A DNA stretch of 64,000 nucleotides, from positions 41,332 to 105,331 of the forward strand of contig CAJJAV010000009.1 in the NCBI GenBank assembly GCA_905182125.1, written 5' to 3'. The stretch's first letter is position 1. Each line of letters starts with the position of its first letter. This stretch comes from an uncultured Candidatus Poseidoniales archaeon. GTDB lineage: Archaea; Thermoplasmatota; Poseidoniia; Poseidoniales; Poseidoniaceae. This document shows positions 1-6,661 of the stretch, one piece after another. The position numbers were made by a program, and so were the translations under genes. Under the pieces are notes generated by a model. The model saw only the letters and a list, made by a program, of their open reading frames with translations. It did no database searches and was not told the DNA's origin.

Positions 1-470
1 CAGATGAACCGACAGGTGCGCTTGACCCAGTCACCGGCCGAGAAGTGCTGTCCTTGTTCAAGGACCTGCACGACAACGATGGCGTCTCGTTTTTGATTGT
101 GACGCACTCCAAAGAAGTCGCAGCCTTTGCCAACCGTTCGCTCGAACTGAGGGACGGCCGGTTTGTTGCTGAACACGGCGCTGACATCGATGTCGAAAAC
201 CTCGGCAAGGACCGTGAACTGATCATCGACGAGACCGGAACGGTCACGCTCCCGCCAGACCTGCTTGTCCGAATTGGTGGCGCAGGTCGGTACACGGTTG
301 GAAACGCCGACAGTGGCTACCTTTCGCTTCAAGGCGAAGCGATTGAAGCCATGGGCAAGATGGAATTGGCCAGCACCTGTCCGGCATGCAAGCATCTGTA
401 CGATGGGGTCGAAGAGCAACTTTGCCCCTCGTGTGGCTCCAGCCGTCCGATGGTTGAGGTCAAAGCATGA
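1..470 (+). CDS. ABC transporter ATP-binding protein with C-terminal zinc ribbon (5' end outside window)
   Basis: Only the last 155 residues are in the window. The reading frame is open from base 3 and begins with the Walker B/D-loop segment DEPTGALDP, followed about 25 residues later by the switch histidine in IVTHSKEVA. This is the LolD/MacB-like class of ABC ATPase that energises lipoprotein-release or macrolide-type exporters. After the ATPase core (to about visible residue 60) comes a short beta-rich segment around LIIDETGTVTLPPDLL that resembles an AbrB-like swapped hairpin, then a four-cysteine zinc ribbon (CPAC ... CPSC). Such a tail is not part of the usual LolD family. The stop codon overlaps the start of the next gene by four bases, so the two are probably translated together. 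The family is clear; the substrate is unknown, because the permease is not in the window. Confidence 0.85.
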   Translation, partial: DEPTGALDPVTGREVLSLFKDLHDNDGVSFLIVTHSKEVAAFANRSLELRDGRFVAEHGADIDVENLGKDRELIIDETGTVTLPPDLLVRIGGAGRYTVGNADSGYLSLQGEAIEAMGKMELASTCPACKHLYDGVEEQLCPSCGSSRPMVEVKA

Positions 471-769
471 AGTCACTGATCGCTTTTGTTGGCTACCTCG
501 AAGGCTTCTCTTTTCTCATCTTGATGGGCTATGCAATGCCGCTCAAGTACATTGCAGGCGATCCTGAGATGGTCAGCCTCATGGGTTCGCTTCACGGAGG
601 ATTGTTTGTTGCTTACATTGGATTGTTGTTCCTTGGTGTTGGAAAGCACTGGAACCTCACCGCATTGATTCACGGAAGCATTGCTGCGGTTGTCCCGGCA
701 GGCCCGTTCTTGTTTGAGGGCATGCTTGTCTCCGGTGAATACGATCTCGCCGCTTCTGAAGACGACTGA
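467..769 (+). CDS. DUF3817 family integral membrane protein
   Basis: A 100-residue protein with three hydrophobic segments (about residues 5-25, 42-60 and 65-82). The N-terminal pattern of EG followed by SFLILMG, then the PLKY motif and a central LHGGLFVAYIG stretch match the DUF3817 (YdzA-like) family of small membrane proteins, whose function is not known. Its ATG overlaps the stop of the ABC ATPase gene in an ATGA arrangement, so it is probably part of the same transcript. The last ten residues are acidic and probably cytoplasmic. Confidence 0.75.
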   Translation: MKSLIAFVGYLEGFSFLILMGYAMPLKYIAGDPEMVSLMGSLHGGLFVAYIGLLFLGVGKHWNLTALIHGSIAAVVPAGPFLFEGMLVSGEYDLAASEDD

Positions 770-828
770 GAGGTCGAAATCAGGCGAATACCGCAGGAAT
801 CAAAGAAATGACCCGAATGACGGGCATA

Positions 829-849
829 CCTTTTTATTGAGTAAAAAGG
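829..849 (+). promoter_or_regulatory. T/A-rich promoter box with 8-bp inverted repeat
   Basis: CCTTTTTA and TAAAAAGG flank a five-base centre, giving a perfect 8-bp inverted repeat. The T-rich half lies about 28-35 bases before the ATG at 865, the spacing expected for an archaeal TATA box with a short leader. It could also serve as a terminator for the genes upstream; the two roles cannot be separated by eye. Confidence 0.4.
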
Positions 850-864
850 AAAGTTGCATACAAG

Positions 865-1494
865 ATGAGCAACGACCCAGTCAGGAAAAATACCACTTTT
901 GGTTCCACGATGTCGTTCGATCTTGAAAAAAACCCAGAGCCCAAACGGCGAAAACGGAAGGACGATTTGAACGGTGAAGACCCGCCAGAATTTACGCCAA
1001 GTCCAGATGGAATCGATTGCCCTGGTTGCGGGCATAACATGGATGAAGATGAATGGCTGCAAGCTTTAATTGGTTTTATTTCAGGGGCACGGGATTTCGA
1101 GATCGGCAATCCAGTTCGCGCTCGAATTGTGCAAACATTGCACAACACCGCAACCAACATGGACACTCCTCATCCCAGAGATGTATGGGAGGTCAGCATC
1201 GTTTCACGTTTGATGAAAGAGATTGAACGGATTGTTAATGCTGAAGTGCTTCGACATCAAGCAGAAAACAGCCAGCAACAGTATTCGTTGTCAGAACTTC
1301 AACATTACATTCAAGCGGCGGAAGTCGAGACGGCTGCAAGGGTTCAGTCCGAACTCTATGCCCAGGTCGCAGAGCAAGTCCAGCAAGATATCGAGCCAGT
1401 GCTACGACGACAAATCGAAACGGAGTTGTGGCAAGAATTCGAACAAGAATTGCAACGCAGAACAGACCAATCAACCATCGATCAAAAGGAATGA
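865..1494 (+). CDS. Uncharacterised coiled-coil protein with one CxxC knuckle
   Basis: 209 residues, not recognised. The first 45 residues are charged and probably disordered (basic patch KRRKRK). A single zinc-knuckle half, DCPGCGHNMDEDEW, sits at about residues 50-65. The region 65-125 looks globular and helical. From about 125 to the end it is a glutamine- and glutamate-rich helix that is probably a coiled coil. There is no signal peptide or membrane segment, so it is cytoplasmic. It starts a new transcription unit behind a T/A-rich box. With only one CxxC, metal binding would require a dimer, which the coiled coil could provide; that is inference. Confidence 0.6.
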   Translation: MSNDPVRKNTTFGSTMSFDLEKNPEPKRRKRKDDLNGEDPPEFTPSPDGIDCPGCGHNMDEDEWLQALIGFISGARDFEIGNPVRARIVQTLHNTATNMDTPHPRDVWEVSIVSRLMKEIERIVNAEVLRHQAENSQQQYSLSELQHYIQAAEVETAARVQSELYAQVAEQVQQDIEPVLRRQIETELWQEFEQELQRRTDQSTIDQKE

Positions 1495-1512
1495 ATCGTT
1501 CTTGTTCAACGG

Positions 1513-1875
1513 TCACGCACTTTGGACGCCTTCAGGCCAAAGCACCAGAATGAGGGTTTTCCCTCGAGTTTTTGGCGTGTGGGTTGTTTCTCGGTTCATC
1601 CACACCAAGGATCCTGCAGGATAGGTTCCATCTTCGTCCCACACTTCGCCCTCCAGCACAATGTAGGCTTCTCCACCAGGGTGGCTGTGAGGCATAAACG
1701 CATCAACAGTGACTTCGGAGTCTGCCTCGTAGAGCACAAGCGAACACGCATCTTCTCGATACAAGCGTCCCAATCGAACCCCTGTGCCGAAGTCCTTCCA
1801 GCGAACGTTCTCTTCCAACCAGGCTTTGTCGATGTTAAAACCGAGCCAGTCGGCCATGTTGTGTGTGAAGGGCAT
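1513..1875 (-). CDS. Cupin-domain protein (ChrR-like)
   Basis: 120 residues forming one cupin beta-barrel. The first metal-binding motif is visible as HSHPGGEAYIVLEGE (His, His, Glu) and the second around ETTHTP (His). The sequence most resembles the ChrR C-terminal cupin family, which binds zinc or another divalent metal. In bacteria ChrR is an anti-sigma factor, but this archaeal protein lacks the N-terminal sigma-binding part, so a small enzyme or metal-dependent sensor is more likely. It is a single gene on the minus strand between two plus-strand genes. Confidence 0.75.
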   Translation of the reverse strand: MPFTHNMADWLGFNIDKAWLEENVRWKDFGTGVRLGRLYREDACSLVLYEADSEVTVDAFMPHSHPGGEAYIVLEGEVWDEDGTYPAGSLVWMNRETTHTPKTRGKTLILVLWPEGVQSA

Positions 1876-1940
1876 GCTTGACCCATTCGGTGCCTGCTCA
1901 AGAGGACTTCGGAACTGGTGAATGGGGCTTTCAAATCAAT

Positions 1941-1953
1941 CTCTTTTTTTAAT
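1941..1953 (+). promoter_or_regulatory. T-rich promoter box of the winged-helix gene
   Basis: CTCTTTTTTTAAT ends 23 bases before the ATG at 1976. The distance suits an archaeal TATA box with a leaderless or nearly leaderless transcript and supports that ATG over the upstream one at 1922, which would lie before the box. Confidence 0.45.
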
Positions 1954-1975
1954 GGGGTTGGTTTACCCTCTAACT

Positions 1976-2320
1976 ATGGAGAAACGTCGGCGAGACCTTC
2001 CGGTGACGATTTATCGGATTCTGCTTTATCTGTCGCGAATGCGAGAGCGTGAAGGTGATGCAAGGCGTTTGATGCGAATCGAGCGAGCCGTGAGCGTGGA
2101 CCGCAAGGAATTGCGTTTGCATCTTGAACGGCTCAATGAAGCTGGCCATGTGAGCATCACAGAACGGGAGGCGAGGGGCCGAGGGGGCCATGCAGTGCTC
2201 GTGTACAGCATTACTGAAAACGGGCGTACCCTACGCTCTGACATTGGGCGATGGATCGATTTGGGTGTGCGCATGGGCTACTATCCTGACTCGTTTTTCT
2301 ATCTGCCAAGTGACGATTGA
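1976..2320 (+). CDS. Winged-helix DNA-binding regulator
   Basis: 114 residues from the preferred ATG; an ATG 54 bases upstream is also in frame but precedes the promoter box. The fold reads as a winged helix-turn-helix: helices at about 10-25 and 32-45 (RRLMRIERAVSVDRKELR), a recognition helix ending LHLERLNEAGHV, then a basic wing with GRGGHAVLVYSITENGRTL, typical of MarR/PadR-like or archaeal ArsR-like regulators. There is no ligand domain; the C-terminal helix (WIDLGVRMGYYP) probably dimerises. It lies directly upstream of a 24-bp palindrome and an unrecognised mini-operon in the same direction, which makes it a candidate regulator of that operon. Confidence 0.7.
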   Translation: MEKRRRDLPVTIYRILLYLSRMREREGDARRLMRIERAVSVDRKELRLHLERLNEAGHVSITEREARGRGGHAVLVYSITENGRTLRSDIGRWIDLGVRMGYYPDSFFYLPSDD

Positions 2321-2326
2321 TTGCGG

Positions 2327-2350
2327 GTAATTTATACCGGTATAATTTAC
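2327..2350. promoter_or_regulatory. 24-bp near-perfect palindrome overlapping a TATA box (candidate operator)
   Basis: The core TTATACCGGTATAA (2332-2345) is a perfect 14-bp palindrome. After one mismatched pair (T2331/T2346) the symmetry continues as GTAA (2327-2330) and TTAC (2347-2350). It contains the only TATA-like element before the gene at 2388, so a dimeric regulator bound here would cover the promoter. The winged-helix gene just upstream is the natural candidate. The symmetry is seen directly; the role is inferred. Confidence 0.55.
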
Positions 2351-2387
2351 CACGCCGGGTTAAGTACCTCAGCACTATCCCAGAAAC

Positions 2388-2666
2388 ATGTCCGGCAAGA
2401 AATCGGTTGACAAGGTCTCCAAAGGCCTCACTTCACTCATCGATGAGTTTTCATCAGCAGTGAAAGAGATGGTCAACGCTGGTGAAGCAACGGTTGTCGA
2501 ATTGGCGGTTGGCTCGAGTCGAGTCATCAAAGCTGCCATCAACGCAACAGGTGAAGTCACCAAGATCACGGTCGAAACCGCAGGTAATGTGGTGAGCACT
2601 GTGGCCTCAGGCGTCGTGAAAACCGTCAGCCCGAAAGCCCGAAAAAACGAAAACGAGGAGGAATGA
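2388..2666 (+). CDS. Small amphipathic-helix protein, first gene of mini-operon
   Basis: 92 residues, not recognised. No signal peptide and no clear membrane segment. The middle (about 15-80) is a run of Ala/Val/Thr/Ser-rich amphipathic helix with recurring VxxA and TxxV spacing, recalling phasin- or apolipoprotein-like surface-binding helices. The ends are charged (KKSVDK at the start, KNENEEE at the end). The stop overlaps the next ATG (ATGA). As the first gene after the palindromic promoter it is probably the most highly expressed of the four. Confidence 0.6.
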   Translation: MSGKKSVDKVSKGLTSLIDEFSSAVKEMVNAGEATVVELAVGSSRVIKAAINATGEVTKITVETAGNVVSTVASGVVKTVSPKARKNENEEE

Positions 2667-2845
2667 AGTTGATACAAAACACATTAGTAAGCATGATTGG
2701 AATTGGAATTGCCTCAGTGGTGGCTGGCGTTGCTGTAAGCACGTACAAACACTATTATGAGAAGTATGCTGATTTAGAAGATATGAAAAACATCGGAATT
2801 CAAGAGGTTGTACTCGTCAGCGAAACCACTGAGGTGGAAGAATGA
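2663..2845 (+). CDS. Small single-pass membrane protein, second gene of mini-operon
   Basis: 60 residues with one glycine/alanine/valine-rich membrane segment (about 7-27, MIGIGIASVVAGVAVSTY) followed by a charged tail ending in EVVLVSETTEVEE. Not recognised. It overlaps both neighbours by four bases (ATGA), so translation of the four-gene set is probably coupled. Base composition is clearly more AT-rich than that of the housekeeping genes around it. Confidence 0.55.
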   Translation: MKLIQNTLVSMIGIGIASVVAGVAVSTYKHYYEKYADLEDMKNIGIQEVVLVSETTEVEE

Positions 2846-3018
2846 TTCCACTAGCTGTTGGTGCAATCGCTATTGGATTGATGACTGCAGAAATCATGAC
2901 TTATGCTGCAACTGCAGGGGCCGGTCACGCACTTGGTCGAAAGTATGGGCGAATTATTTGTCATAAATTGGATCAAGTAGAAACCGTGCTAAAATCTTCT
3001 ATTGATAAATTCAAGTGA
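2842..3018 (+). CDS. 58-residue membrane protein, third gene of mini-operon
   Basis: A very short gene: ATG at 2842 overlaps the preceding stop (ATGA), and GAGGTG at 2831-2836 gives a Shine-Dalgarno match five bases before it. The protein has one hydrophobic, Gly/Ala-rich segment (about residues 3-29), then a basic stretch LGRKYGRIICHKL and an amphipathic C-terminal helix. Not recognised. The overlap, ribosome site and AT-rich composition shared with its neighbours are the reasons to accept it despite its size. Confidence 0.55.
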   Translation: MIPLAVGAIAIGLMTAEIMTYAATAGAGHALGRKYGRIICHKLDQVETVLKSSIDKFK

Positions 3019-3050
3019 AAGGTTGATGTGAATCAGGAGTATGGGCAAGC

Positions 3051-3860
3051 GTGGCACAACCATTGCAACTGCCTGAACTCCCTCCTGAAGGGCCGTGGGC
3101 AGCTTACGTTCTCGTTGTCATATGGTTTCCGTTGCTTTTACGGATCATGTTTCTCCTCTTCCCCTTTCGAAGAGCCCTGATACGTTTGGCCCCACATACA
3201 ACTTGGGCGATCAAACAACTTCGCGACCTTCCGATTAAAGGAATTGGAATATTGGCAATAAACGAAATCATTGCCTTCAGTATCCCTCCGTTAATCGTTT
3301 TGGGATTGCGTGGTTTCCTGGATCCAATCGGATGGCAAACATGGGCTCAGATTCCTAATTCCGGTATTGCTTTTCTGATATTAGCATTCATCGTGTGGAT
3401 ATTTTTTGATTTCCTCAGAATTGCTCGTGTGCGTCGAATGATGAAAGCAATCGAAAAACATGATATCGAAAAGATCAAAAAAATTGCTGATGCAGGATTA
3501 AAAACTCGCAAATGGCTACGTGCATTCTCAAGAAAGAAGGAAACTAATGTTGCTTCCATAGGGGAAACGACAGGAGAAGTCGTCAACAAGTCAGCCAAAC
3601 GCTGGGGCAAAAGAATTCTCTTGACCCGTAAAATTACTCCAGCAGGATTGCTAAGTTCTGTTGCCCTAACCGCGTCTGTTCAGCTTGCACGCACAGGAGC
3701 TGGAAAAATAACTGATGCAGTTGATGCTCGACTTCAACGGGAATTCGACAGCATCGCTAAAACAAACACCAAAACCTTGATCATTTTGTTGATCCGAGAT
3801 TTAATGATGGGCATTATCCCAATTGCCATTCTTGCAGGATTGCCCATTTTACTCGGATGA
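3051..3860 (+). CDS. Uncharacterised multipass membrane protein, fourth gene of mini-operon
   Basis: 269 residues from a GTG at 3051 preceded by AGGAGT; no in-frame ATG lies nearby upstream. Hydrophobic segments are visible at about 15-38, 63-84, 102-122 and 247-269, with a long basic central region (about 125-205: RIARVRRMMKAI, KKETNVASIGETTGE) that should face the cytoplasm. Not recognised. It is the only sizeable protein in the mini-operon, so the three tiny proteins may be its partners or lie with it in a membrane complex. The C-terminal hairpin ends immediately after the last membrane segment. Confidence 0.6.
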   Translation: MAQPLQLPELPPEGPWAAYVLVVIWFPLLLRIMFLLFPFRRALIRLAPHTTWAIKQLRDLPIKGIGILAINEIIAFSIPPLIVLGLRGFLDPIGWQTWAQIPNSGIAFLILAFIVWIFFDFLRIARVRRMMKAIEKHDIEKIKKIADAGLKTRKWLRAFSRKKETNVASIGETTGEVVNKSAKRWGKRILLTRKITPAGLLSSVALTASVQLARTGAGKITDAVDARLQREFDSIAKTNTKTLIILLIRDLMMGIIPIAILAGLPILLG

Positions 3861-3914
3861 GTTCGCCGCCATGTTCATGGAGAACCGTCGCTGCCCCTTA
3901 CACAGGGAGTTCTT

Positions 3915-4628
3915 ATGTCGCTGCTCATTTTAATGCGCCACGGTCAATCGATGTGGAACGCTGCTCAACTTTTCACCGGATGGGTGGACGTACCGCTCAC
4001 CAACGTTGGAATCGAGGAAGCCATTGCTGGAGGAAAGCAAATCGCTCACCTCGACATCGATGAAGTTCACGTCTCGACCCTCATCCGCGCTCAGATGACG
4101 GCCATGCTGGCTCTTGCTCAGCATAACGGCGGTAAAACCCCGGTGTTTCGCTACCCTGAGCCAGAGGGTGGTCTTTCTTCGGTCTCAGAAAACGAAGCAC
4201 GCATGATCGAATGGGCACAGATTCGAGGCGATGCAGGAGCTGCAGACCTTCTCCCAGTCCACGTGTCTTGGCAGTTGAATGAGCGAATGTATGGCGATTT
4301 ACAAGGCTTGAACAAAGACGCAACTCGAGAAAAGTATGGAGAGGAACAAGTGCACATCTGGCGACGTTCTTTTGACGTACCTCCTCCATCGGGCGAATCC
4401 CTCAAATTGACGGCTGAGCGCACCATTCCCTACCTCGATTCCACGCTGATCCCCTCCCTTCAATCCGGCAACAACATCTTTGTCGCCGCACATGGAAACT
4501 CTCTTCGCAGCATCATCATGCACATCGAAGGGCTGAGCGAAGAGGAAGTGCTCTCGCTTGAAGTCCCAACTGGCCAACCGATGGTGTACCACTGGTCAGA
4601 AACAGGTTGGAAACGTCATGACCTCTGA
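3915..4628 (+). CDS. gpmA: 2,3-bisphosphoglycerate-dependent phosphoglycerate mutase
   Basis: 237 residues, close to the usual size of the cofactor-dependent enzyme. It interconverts 3- and 2-phosphoglycerate in glycolysis and gluconeogenesis. Visible motifs: the phosphohistidine motif RHGQSMWN (His9), FTGWVDVPLT, the family signature ERMYGDLQGLNK and AHGNSLR containing the second catalytic histidine. Many archaea use the unrelated cofactor-independent enzyme instead, so this dPGM is of bacterial type. AGGGAG lies six bases before the ATG. It overlaps the next gene by 11 bases. Confidence 0.92.
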   Translation: MSLLILMRHGQSMWNAAQLFTGWVDVPLTNVGIEEAIAGGKQIAHLDIDEVHVSTLIRAQMTAMLALAQHNGGKTPVFRYPEPEGGLSSVSENEARMIEWAQIRGDAGAADLLPVHVSWQLNERMYGDLQGLNKDATREKYGEEQVHIWRRSFDVPPPSGESLKLTAERTIPYLDSTLIPSLQSGNNIFVAAHGNSLRSIIMHIEGLSEEEVLSLEVPTGQPMVYHWSETGWKRHDL

Positions 4629-5109
4629 GCGCCCCTTGTTGAAGCGTTCAACCGTTATCTTGGTTGTTGGAGCGTTGATATCACCGTGGCTTCTTTGCCA
4701 AGTCTGGATCCTTACAAGTGCAGGAGATGAGCCTTTTGAGACCATGCCTACATGTGAGGCAGACAGCATGAATTGTGCTCATTTGGGTGGTGGGGCTGAT
4801 TTCAGAATGGACACACTCGTTCTCGTTACGAACGCCTCCTTCGAAGACGTACAATCCAACCTTGATGGCTACATTGAGGGCACCAACGGGGACGTGTTAA
4901 CCAGCAACAGTGACGAATCCAGTTCCTATGTTCACTTCGTCGAACGAACTTCATTCTGGCGGTTCCCAGACGATGTGGCTGTGGGTTTGACGGTTGAAGA
5001 CGATGGCACAATACGGCTGGAATTGCATTCCCAATCACGGCTTGGCCAAAGTGATCTTGGCGTCAATCCTGACCGCCTTGAGGGCCTTCACGCTGCATTG
5101 GTTGCTTGA
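4618..5109 (+). CDS. DUF1499 family membrane-anchored protein
   Basis: 163 residues. One N-terminal membrane segment (about 11-33) anchors the protein; the rest is outside. The order of motifs, a paired-cysteine start (PTCEADSMNCAHL), a FWRFPDDVAVGL strand and the closing SRLGQSDLGVNPDRLEGLHAAL, matches DUF1499, whose function is unsettled. The gene begins inside the end of gpmA (11-base overlap in another frame), so it is probably co-transcribed with it. An ATG 60 bases upstream is also in frame but lies deep in gpmA. Confidence 0.7.
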   Translation: MTSERPLLKRSTVILVVGALISPWLLCQVWILTSAGDEPFETMPTCEADSMNCAHLGGGADFRMDTLVLVTNASFEDVQSNLDGYIEGTNGDVLTSNSDESSSYVHFVERTSFWRFPDDVAVGLTVEDDGTIRLELHSQSRLGQSDLGVNPDRLEGLHAALVA

Positions 5110-5849
5110 TTATCGAAGGCTTCCCAACCGTAGGGGTAGCCCTGTTCATCGACCATCAATACATTGATTCCAAGACCATTTTTATGGAAAGCAATCAACT
5201 GAATTTCATGTATCTTGTGCCCGCTTGGAGCCACACCGAGCACGGGTAATTTTTGGCGTTCGAAAAACGACCTCCGTCGGGTTTTTGTCGGTTCAACAAC
5301 GGCTTCTTTCCCAACCCGTCGACGCTGCCCCTCGACATCATCGAACCATGGGAGTGGGCCTTCAGGCGAAAACCGCAACCCAAGGATCATGTCAATGCCG
5401 AGCGTTTCTTGTGCAGCATCAGCATCCGCTCCACTGGGAATGGCCGGGGCGTTTGGGTGAGTGTGGAGCCAATGAGTGAATCGTCCAGCGCGTGAACCAC
5501 GTGAGGTCGAGAACATATCGTCGGTCCAATCTTCGGGTAAATGGTGGACTGAGTACGAGTCACCACGGTTGACAATGTGTGCCTCTTTGATCGTGTAACC
5601 TTGGCCCTGGAACAGGTTAGGTGTGCTTTCAGTGCCACTAAAACGAGCGTCAACTTCGGCCACGTGGGGAGCATCAGCATCGATGTCGAGTCCCACAAGA
5701 ATTTCGTCAGGAAGCGATTGTAATGCCCACCAAACGAGGTTCTCAAAGACCTTACCAGGGATGTGGACTTGCGCAGTGTACGCCTCTCGACCGCTGTATG
5801 ACTCCTCGTTATAGGCAGTCATCAATTCAAGGAGCCAAGATTCAACCAT
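5088..5849 (-). CDS. JAMM/MPN-domain metal-dependent protease-like protein
   Basis: 253 residues from the ATG at 5849; a TTG 54 bases further upstream is a possible alternative start. At about residue 130 from this start lies an exact JAMM metalloprotease motif: HTHP, seven residues after the second His, then SGAD (HxHx7Sx2D), which ligates zinc in deubiquitinase-like and Mov34/JAB proteins. An upstream glutamate would complete the site, but I cannot assign it with certainty. The C-terminal half is basic, then ends in a segment IQLIAFHKNGLGINVLMVDE. The substrate is unknown; archaeal JAMM proteins can cleave ubiquitin-like SAMP conjugates, but the overall sequence here does not look like a canonical one. 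It overlaps the convergent DUF1499 gene end by 22 bases. Confidence 0.6.
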   Translation of the reverse strand: MVESWLLELMTAYNEESYSGREAYTAQVHIPGKVFENLVWWALQSLPDEILVGLDIDADAPHVAEVDARFSGTESTPNLFQGQGYTIKEAHIVNRGDSYSVHHLPEDWTDDMFSTSRGSRAGRFTHWLHTHPNAPAIPSGADADAAQETLGIDMILGLRFSPEGPLPWFDDVEGQRRRVGKEAVVEPTKTRRRSFFERQKLPVLGVAPSGHKIHEIQLIAFHKNGLGINVLMVDEQGYPYGWEAFDNQATNAA

Positions 5850-5944
5850 CGTCCTCAACCATGCCAGAACTCCCTGTTGAATGAAGTGTCCGGAGACACC
5901 CAATGTGAAGAATCTTTGAAAAGGGCCGATGCTTTGCTGTCACC

Positions 5945-6661
5945 ATGGCGAAGAAAAAAGGCGGCTTTGGACGCTTTCTCGGAGCCATCACAGGGACTCC
6001 ATACGAGCGCCTTCTCAAGCAAGTTGACAAACTCGTCAAGGAATTCGATGACGACGACCGCAAGTTGGCGAAAAACCTCAACAAATTGGTCACCATGGTC
6101 GGGACTCAATACGAAGAGGAGAACCTCGACGAAGAAGAACACGACTTGATCATTGAAGCGATCGAAGAAGTCGACCCTGAAGGGCGATCTTTTGGGAAGT
6201 TATCGGATGAGGAAGACTCTTTTTACGCTGGCAGCGTTCCAGATGCACCGGACTTGAAGCGTGAAAAGCGAGCCAACCTCGACGATCTCATGCAATCGAA
6301 AGGGGATGAATTCCTTGGCAGTTATGGCAGGGATGAATTCGAAGAATTCAAAGCTCGAATGAGTGATGACTTCATCGCGGAATCCGATGACGCAATTCGC
6401 CAAGGCGACCATCAAGCCGAAATCATCACCGAAAACCGCGTCTTCGCTGACGCAGATGAGGAACTCGAGCGCGTAAAGCAACAAATCTCACAAGACTCAG
6501 GCTTGGTCGATCCAAACGCTGAGGAGGAAGTGGAGGAAGAGGAAGAAGTCGATGGTTATTCCATCGATGAAAACGGCGTCGAGTGGTTCGAGGATGAGGA
6601 CGGTTACTGGTGGTTCCGAGAAGAAGGCCAAGACGAATGGCAACCTTACGATGAAGACTGA
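5945..6661 (+). CDS. Acidic cytoplasmic protein with Trp-rich C-terminal motif
   Basis: 238 residues, strongly acidic, not recognised. A basic, glycine-rich start (MAKKKGGFGRFLGAITGTP) is followed by a helical charged region (about 20-75), a middle rich in Asp/Glu and a run of glutamates near residue 200. It ends in a compact aromatic motif (NGVEWFEDEDGYWWFR then DEWQPY) that resembles a small three-stranded sheet; a similar Trp-rich tail closes the membrane protein ending at 34648. A T/A-rich stretch at 5912-5922 is about 27 bases before the ATG. The end overlaps the convergent gene by 16 bases. Confidence 0.6.
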   Translation: MAKKKGGFGRFLGAITGTPYERLLKQVDKLVKEFDDDDRKLAKNLNKLVTMVGTQYEEENLDEEEHDLIIEAIEEVDPEGRSFGKLSDEEDSFYAGSVPDAPDLKREKRANLDDLMQSKGDEFLGSYGRDEFEEFKARMSDDFIAESDDAIRQGDHQAEIITENRVFADADEELERVKQQISQDSGLVDPNAEEEVEEEEEVDGYSIDENGVEWFEDEDGYWWFREEGQDEWQPYDED

